Of a stretch of DNA of 64,000 nt, positions 58,971 through 64,000 are shown piece by piece (position 1 is the stretch's first letter; each line of letters begins with the position of its first letter). A program made the position numbers and the translations under genes. Where the stretch lies: the NCBI RefSeq assembly GCF_016807185.1, contig NZ_JAEVYN010000006.1:30057-94056 (forward strand). The letters run 5' to 3'. The notes under the pieces are model-generated. The model was not told where the DNA came from, did not search any database, and saw nothing but the letters and a program-made list of their open reading frames with translations. The DNA is from Leptolyngbya sp. Cla-17. Its GTDB lineage: Bacteria; Cyanobacteriota; Cyanobacteriia; Leptolyngbyales; Leptolyngbyaceae.

Positions 58971-60935
58971 ATGCCTTGTTCTTCGTCTAAAGTTTCTCAA
59001 ATCAAAGCCTCTACGCAATCAAAAGACTCTATGTCACTAGAGCTTCAGCTTTGGAATGAACGTTGTGTAGCTTCGCTAGGACAGCGGATATCTGAGTTTG
59101 TAACTGCTTATTTAGAGAATGAAAAGACAGTCCCGCAGGAAAGTGTAGACCAAGCGGAATTGGCGCTTTTTCAACGGGTTGCCTCTGAGTTGAGTCGCCT
59201 GTTAGAAACACCCGTCGCGATCGCGCTGCCATTGACCCATCACCCTAAAGCCGAATTGACGCTAGCCTATGTTGCCGGATATGGGCGATCGCAGTTAATG
59301 ACATGGCAGTTGTCGAAAGGCAAAGAAATTGCTTTGAAGCAAGGACAGCCAATTAGCCGATCTGACTTCGCTAAGTTGCAGCAGTGCGTTGATTCCTCAG
59401 GGCACCCGTATCGTCTCTATGAAATTCGCGGATCGCAGTGTGAAGCATGGCTGCTGATTGGTCATTCAACTGATGATCTAAGCAATCCAGATGAGTCGCC
59501 TCAGCTACGCTGTTCCCCTGAAACACTTGAGCGCATCGCTCAACAGTGTGTAGGTGCGCTGCACCAGATTAGACTGATTGCTAGCCAGCGTCAGCGCTAC
59601 CAAACTCTACTAACAAAAAATCAAGAACTTGAGCAAGCTAATCAGCTAAAAAGTGAGTTTCTTGCCAATACCAGCCACGAAATTCGTACACCCCTCAGCT
59701 CCATTCTTGGATTTACCCATCTTTTGCAGCAACAGGGCTTCGACCCGCTGAATTTGCGCCACCAGGAATATCTCAGAATAATTTTGAGTAGCGGTCGGCA
59801 CCTATTGGCACTGATTAACGACATTTTGGATTTGTCCAAAATTGAAGCCAATCAAATGACCTTGCAATGGGAAACGATCAATATTGAGGAACTTTGTAAA
59901 ATTTGCCTGACCTTGGTGCGCGAGAAAGCAAGTGATAAGGGCTTGAGTGTGCAGTTAGAGTTGCAGCCAAATCTGAAAACAGTTGGGGGAGACGGCTTAC
60001 GGCTCAAGCAAATGCTGTTTAATCTGTTGTCTAATGCAGTCAAGTTTACGCTTCGAGGCTCAGTTGGGCTGCAAGTGATGACCACAAAGGATCACATTCA
60101 CTTTACCGTGTGGGATAGCGGCACTGGAATTTCACCCGAACAGCAGAGCCTGCTGTTCAAACCTTACTCGCAGATCGCCAACGTCGCAGTAGAGCGCAGC
60201 GAAGGAACCGGACTGGGGTTAGTGCTGACTCAAAAGCTAGCCGAGCTTCACGGTGGACGGGTTGAAGTTTGTTCAGAACTAAATCAAGGGTCTCGGTTCA
60301 CGGTGGTGCTACCGCTCAGTCCAATTGGGTTAGCAGAGGATTTTGAGCGGTGTGATGCCGAGGCGAATCATAAAGTGCCTCCATCTGCTCACGCGAAACC
60401 CAGTCCAAAACTGGCTCGCCAGGGAATCGTGGCTAAACAGGTGATTTCAGAAACGGTGAAAGAAAGCGATAGAACTAGCGCGGTCGCTCTACCGGATGAC
60501 GACCCAGACTCAATCGCTCTGCTTGCGGAGGAGTTTACTCAGCAAGATCTTGCATTTAACCGAGTGTTAGTGGTGGAAGACAATATTCCGAATGCAAAAC
60601 TGATGCTGACTTATTTGAGCCGTTTGGGCTATGAGGTCACTTGGGCAAAAGATGGCATGGAAATGTGGAGTGCGCTGGAGCGATCGCTGCCTGCGGTCAT
60701 TTTGATGGATGTGCATTTGCCTGACGCAGATGGACTTGTCCTGACTCGTCAACTGAAGCATCATCCTCGCTATCAGACCATTCCAGTAATCACTCAAACG
60801 GCAATGGCAATGAAGGGCGATCGCGCGGTTTGTTTAGAATCTGGAGCTGACGATTATATTTCTAAGCCGATTGATCTAGATGCCCTGGCAAAACTGATGA
60901 TGCACTACGCCAAACTTGGCACGAAAGTGAATTAG
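58971..60935 (+). CDS. hybrid sensor histidine kinase (GAF-like sensor, HisKA, HATPase, receiver)
   Basis: A ~654-residue soluble hybrid kinase. The N-terminal ~190 residues look like a degenerate GAF-type sensor. A coiled coil (LLTKNQELEQANQLKSEFL) leads to the H box NTSHEIRTPLSSILGF. The ATPase has LKQMLFNLLSNAVKFT, WDSGTGISPEQQ and EGTGLGLVLTQKLAELHGG. The C-terminal receiver has VLVVEDNIPNAK, ILMDVHLPDADG, ITQTAMAM and YISKPIDLDAL. No transmembrane helix is visible, so it senses a cytosolic signal. Start is uncertain: TTG 58935, ATG 58971 or ATG 59031 (MSLELQLW). No partner regulator is adjacent. The stop is 12 bp from the convergent CobO gene. Confidence 0.88.
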   Translation: MPCSSSKVSQIKASTQSKDSMSLELQLWNERCVASLGQRISEFVTAYLENEKTVPQESVDQAELALFQRVASELSRLLETPVAIALPLTHHPKAELTLAYVAGYGRSQLMTWQLSKGKEIALKQGQPISRSDFAKLQQCVDSSGHPYRLYEIRGSQCEAWLLIGHSTDDLSNPDESPQLRCSPETLERIAQQCVGALHQIRLIASQRQRYQTLLTKNQELEQANQLKSEFLANTSHEIRTPLSSILGFTHLLQQQGFDPLNLRHQEYLRIILSSGRHLLALINDILDLSKIEANQMTLQWETINIEELCKICLTLVREKASDKGLSVQLELQPNLKTVGGDGLRLKQMLFNLLSNAVKFTLRGSVGLQVMTTKDHIHFTVWDSGTGISPEQQSLLFKPYSQIANVAVERSEGTGLGLVLTQKLAELHGGRVEVCSELNQGSRFTVVLPLSPIGLAEDFERCDAEANHKVPPSAHAKPSPKLARQGIVAKQVISETVKESDRTSAVALPDDDPDSIALLAEEFTQQDLAFNRVLVVEDNIPNAKLMLTYLSRLGYEVTWAKDGMEMWSALERSLPAVILMDVHLPDADGLVLTRQLKHHPRYQTIPVITQTAMAMKGDRAVCLESGADDYISKPIDLDALAKLMMHYAKLGTKVN

Positions 60936-60947
60936 CTTAAAAGTGCT

Positions 60948-62100
60948 TTAAAAGTCTACGCCCCGCTTCAGGTCTACGCCTTTTTCGGCGTAGTGTTTGT
61001 GGCAAATCATTTCAGAGTGAACGCTTGCTAGATCAAAGTAAGCAGGCAAATTCTTGCAGCGCCCAGTGATGATGATTTCAGTATCACGTGGTTTGCGAAG
61101 CAGGGCTTGCATGATCGGTTCTTCGGGCAACAGTTCGAGATCGACAGTAGGATTGAGTTCATCCAAAATCAGGGTTTTATAAAGTCCAGAGGCGATCGCG
61201 GCTCTGGCAATTTCCCAACCCCGCTCGGCTTCCACATAGTCCAATTCTTGCTGCTGCCCCCGCCAAACGATGGCATCGCGTCCGCAGCGCTGATGATCCA
61301 CCAGGTTGGGATAACTTTGGCGCAGGGCGGCGATCGCTGCATCCTCGGTGTAGCCTGAGCCACCCTTCAGCCATTGCATGATCAGCACCCGATGAGATTT
61401 ATCCTGACTGATGCCGCGCCCGATCGCCTGTAGTGCTTTGCCAAGGCGCTAGTAGATTTGCCTTTCCCCTCGCCAGTGTAGATTTCAATGCCCTCAATTC
61501 CGTTGTTCTGGGCTTTGGAGTGTAATGGGGCGCATTTCTGAGTGCAAATCAGCAATATCAAGTAGGGTTTGAGGGGCTGCACGTCCGGTGGCAATCACTT
61601 CCATATGGTCAGGTTTACGCTGAAGCGTGCTAGCCACTTCATCCACAGGCAGCAAGCCTAAATCGAGGACGGGGTTCAACTCGTCTAGCACCACGACAGA
61701 ATATAAACCAGACGCGATCGCGCCTTTTGCAACATCCCAACCGCGCTGCGCTTCTAGCTTGTCGAAGCGGGTGGATTTGGTCGGCCTCCAAAAAACTCAG
61801 CCCGTCCGGTGCGAACCTGATCAATTAAGTGAGGAAAGCCGCGTTGCAAAGCTTCGATCGCGGCAATCTTCATCATAAGTGCGTCCTGGACCTTTGAGAA
61901 AAGCGCAGCAACAGCACACGGGTTTGCAAATCGCTGTGAATGCCTAAGCCAATTGATCGCAGCACTACTCCCAATGCCGCTTGAGATTTACCCTTTCCGG
62001 CACCGTCGTAGACATGAATTTGCCCAGTCAACCGTTCCGATCGAGTTTGAGCCGTCCGAATGCCAACCCCGCCTCGTGCCATTGTTCTCACTGTTCCCAT
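60948..62100 (-). pseudogene. tandem two-domain CobO/BtuR-like P-loop protein broken by about seven single-base indels
   Basis: Minus-strand frames from 62100 to 60948 together form one cyanobacterial two-domain CobO/BtuR-family gene. Domain 1: MGTVRTMARGGVGIRTAQ, P-loop IHVYDGAGKGKSQAALG, ASGLYSVVVLDELNPVLDLG, IATGRAAPQTLLDIADLHSE. Domain 2: P-loop IEIYTGEGKGKSTSAL, VLIMQWLKGGSGYTEDAAI, WRGQQQELDYVEAERGWEIA, ILDELNPTVDLELL, TGRCKNLPAYFDLASVHSEM. Frame breaks: extra T in CGCTTTTCTC, extra T in GAAGATTGCC, extra G in GGAGGCC, extra C in CACCCGC, probably missing C and A near ATGCGCCCC/CCAAAG, missing G in TTGGCAAAG. Members of the family adenosylate corrinoids (CobO); the tandem form's role is not settled. 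The protein sequence is otherwise intact, which favours sequencing error. Confidence 0.8.
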
Positions 62101-62262
62101 ACTGCTCCATCCTAGCGAACTCTGCTTCGCTGCTGCTGGGAATACTTTAACCTACTCTACCTATAGCGTCTTTTAAGAAAGAATTCATTAAATCTGGCTA
62201 TAGCTGGATTTGCACAATAAGGGCTGAAGCGTCTTGATGAGTACAGTAGAACTCTTGCACAG

Positions 62263-62990
62263 CTAGATCAATTCTTCTAGGGTGGGCTGCAAAAGTTTTT
62301 GAATTTCAGCAGGCGTGCAGCAGATACATTGGGCTGGGACGATTGGATTCAGGTCAGCGCTTGCGTTTCCTCTCTTGAGCAAGTGCAGACTGCGACGAAT
62401 TAAAGGAAAAGCACTTCCGCCGACGATAAGGGCAACCACTAAACTAACGGCGACATCTGCCCAAGTCCAGTGCCAGAGCCAAACGGCGATCGCGGCTAGC
62501 AGCACGCCGATTGAACTAAACAAATCGCCTAGCAAGTGTAAAAACACACCCTGCACGTTCAGATCTTGGTGGCTGTGCCCATGCAGCAACCGCACATTGA
62601 TCACATTAGCAACCAGGCTAAATCCTGCCATAGCGACCATGGCACACTTAAAATCTCTGGAGCCGCTTCACCCAGGCGATGCAAACCCTCCCACAGCAAC
62701 TCTGCCGAAATGCCTAGCAATCCCAAACCATTGACCAGCGCGGCGATCGCTTCCAAGCGAGAGGTGCCTGTCGCAGGCTGTTTTTTGCAAGCCCACCATG
62801 CTGCAATCACCGATAGCCCAAAGGTGGCTGCATCCGCAAACAGATGTCCAGAGTCGGCAAACAGCGCTAGGCTGTGGCTCCATGCGCCAATCGCAACATC
62901 AGCAGTAGCAGTCAAAACAACAAGACTCCAGGCAATCGTCAGCGATCGCAATTTTTGCAGCGGTTCTCGAGATGTTGAATCAGATGCCAA
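62263..62990 (-). pseudogene. cation diffusion facilitator (CzcD-like zinc transporter), frameshifted
   Basis: Two frames form a CDF family transporter. The first (62990-62601) has TM1-TM3 with LALFADSGHLFADAATFGL (metal-site Asp/His pair) and RLEAIAALVNGLGLLG. The second (about 62640-62263) has VAMAGFSLVANVINV, His-rich loop LLHGHSHQDLNVQGVFLHLL with GDLFSS (second metal site), and the last TM and short C-terminus. The break is at 62640 in GTGCCATGG; one more C (CCC ATG) restores the frame exactly. Typical CDF proteins export Zn, Co or Cd for protons. Apart from this single indel all metal ligands are present, so the gene may be functional in the organism. Confidence 0.82.
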
Positions 62991-63191
62991 AGCGTTTCAC
63001 GTTTACTACAGGCTTCAATCATAGATAGAAAAGCTGGTTAAATGTTCCTCGGTCGCTTAGTTGAATCTGCACGGGATCGACAAAGCCCAAGTCACGATAG
63101 CTAACGCAATTGAGTTGCAGAGTTGAAAATAACTTTTTCAGTTTTAGGTGTAAGCCCTGGTTGACTGACACATCTTTTCGACTCTAGCCTT

Positions 63192-64000
63192 CTAAGCAGT
63201 GCTGAGACTTTGTTCCAGAGAAATCGCACAATCAACAGTCGTGCATCTGAAATAGAGCGGTTGTTGCTGTGCCGCTTGAGATTTAGACGAAATGCAGGGA
63301 GCAGGGTCAAGGGCAGATTTGAGCGCCAGAGTCGTGGGCAGTCCCCAACCTTGCACGAGGGCTTTGCGAATCCAATGCCAGCCAATCTTGAAATAGCTAC
63401 TGCCCCGAAACCAATGCGGGTCAACCTGACGACGCTCACCTCGCTCCACCGCTGCTGTGCCCGCACTGGTCAAATAGAGAGTGGCAACGGCGAGTACCAA
63501 GCACAAGCGTGAGAGCATGGCAGCAGAACGGATGTGGGAGGATTCAAGTTGAAAACCGTTGGACTTATCATCCAAAAAGTTCTCCTCAATATCCAACCTC
63601 AAGCCGTATTCAACAAAGGTTTCGGTCGTAGTGGGTTGGTCACTAACGACATACCAACGTTCCCGACTGGGATAGTGATGAGCTAAGGCTAGATGCACCA
63701 GCCCATAGCGAGCTTTAGTGATCTTGACTTGATGCAGAAACAGGGCATGACTGGTCGATAGGGGGTAAAACGAGATGGGTGTACCCTGCTGACCGCGATA
63801 CACCAGAAAGTTGGACTTGACCCGAATCCGGTAGTGCCAGCCCAAACGATGCAGGTGTTTGAATAACTCTACGTCAGCAAAGCCTCGGTCTGCCAAAAAC
63901 AAGACTTCAACCCCTGCGGGCAATACCTCAACGACGGCATCCAACAGCGGAGCGTAGGTGGCATAAGCAACGGTACTGCTAGAATGCTTCAGCACCTTCC
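63192..64000 (-). CDS. IS4-family transposase, 5' end outside window
   Basis: The C-terminal ~267 residues of an IS4-type DDE transposase; the frame is open to the right edge, so the N-terminus and first catalytic Asp are not in the window. VEVLFLADRGFADVELF holds the second Asp. The Y-x2-R-x3-E-x6-K signature is YGLRLDIEENFLDDKSNGF, the mark of the IS4 family. A Gln/Ser-rich end follows. Right terminal repeat not found between 62991 and 63191. Confidence 0.8.
   Translation of the reverse strand, partial: KVLKHSSSTVAYATYAPLLDAVVEVLPAGVEVLFLADRGFADVELFKHLHRLGWHYRIRVKSNFLVYRGQQGTPISFYPLSTSHALFLHQVKITKARYGLVHLALAHHYPSRERWYVVSDQPTTTETFVEYGLRLDIEENFLDDKSNGFQLESSHIRSAAMLSRLCLVLAVATLYLTSAGTAAVERGERRQVDPHWFRGSSYFKIGWHWIRKALVQGWGLPTTLALKSALDPAPCISSKSQAAQQQPLYFRCTTVDCAISLEQSLSTA

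Noticed and set aside
63210..63512. 100-codon plus-strand frame at the right end
   Set aside because: Antisense of the IS4-family transposase, which carries the YREK signature on the minus strand.

Overview
The window comes from a cyanobacterial chromosome. Support for this: many copies of the HIP1 octamer GCGATCGC, a CpcT/CpeT-type bilin lyase homologue, AAA_35 (AAA-like) NTPases, a DUF4112 protein, a tandem two-domain CobO/BtuR-like gene, and a dnaA-dnaN pair with a DnaA-box cluster between them. The genus cannot be fixed from the sequence; a filamentous, mobile-element-rich lineage is likely.

Layout. 0-2 kb: frameshifted YhcG-type nuclease and a short tyrosine recombinase. 1.9-18.7 kb: a divergent surface-protein pair, a 4479-residue Calx-beta/FG-GAP giant (minus) and an intimin-like barrel plus beta-helix protein (plus). 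The pair and a neighbouring serine recombinase are bracketed by an ~83-bp direct repeat (1803-1885 and 19769-19853). 20-21.2 kb: an IS630-family element. 21.3-26.9 kb: DUF4112 and a two-gene operon of HTH-AAA_35 and AAA_35-WD40 (14 WD repeats). 27-28 kb: a small membrane protein and a truncated TPM protein. 28.1-37.9 kb: an NHLM-type peptide export locus with an AraC-type HTH protein, a HAMP plus two cNMP-domain protein, a double-glycine precursor with a proline-rich core, HlyD, a C39-peptidase ABC exporter and a second ABC exporter with a cNMP-like N-terminus. A 24-bp perfect inverted repeat ends it. 38-45.7 kb: SH3 protein, then a graveyard of IS701, a decapitated dinB, IS5, IS110 and Tn554-like remnants. 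45.8-49 kb: dnaN, putative oriC, dnaA. 49.3-55.5 kb: SpoIIE-type phosphatase plus anti-sigma kinase, CpcT-like exported protein, SGNH hydrolase, response regulator, Crp/Fnr regulator, a small conserved Cys-rich protein. 55.5-64 kb: glycosyltransferase, NlpC/P60 peptidase, homoserine kinase, hybrid histidine kinase, frameshifted CobO and CDF transporter genes, and a partial IS4-family transposase.

How the genes work together. The NHLM locus looks like a complete secretion unit for a small peptide: the C39 domain would cut after Gly-Gly while exporting the core through HlyD, and the cNMP-like domains may gate the process. No modification enzyme is visible. The surface-protein pair looks like an adhesion island. 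dnaA, the box cluster and dnaN form the replication-initiation region.

Caveat. At least six genes carry single-base indels, mostly in short homopolymers, with homology resuming intact in the next frame. The CobO gene alone carries about seven. This fits sequencing or assembly error at least as well as gene decay. No tRNA, rRNA or CRISPR array was seen.
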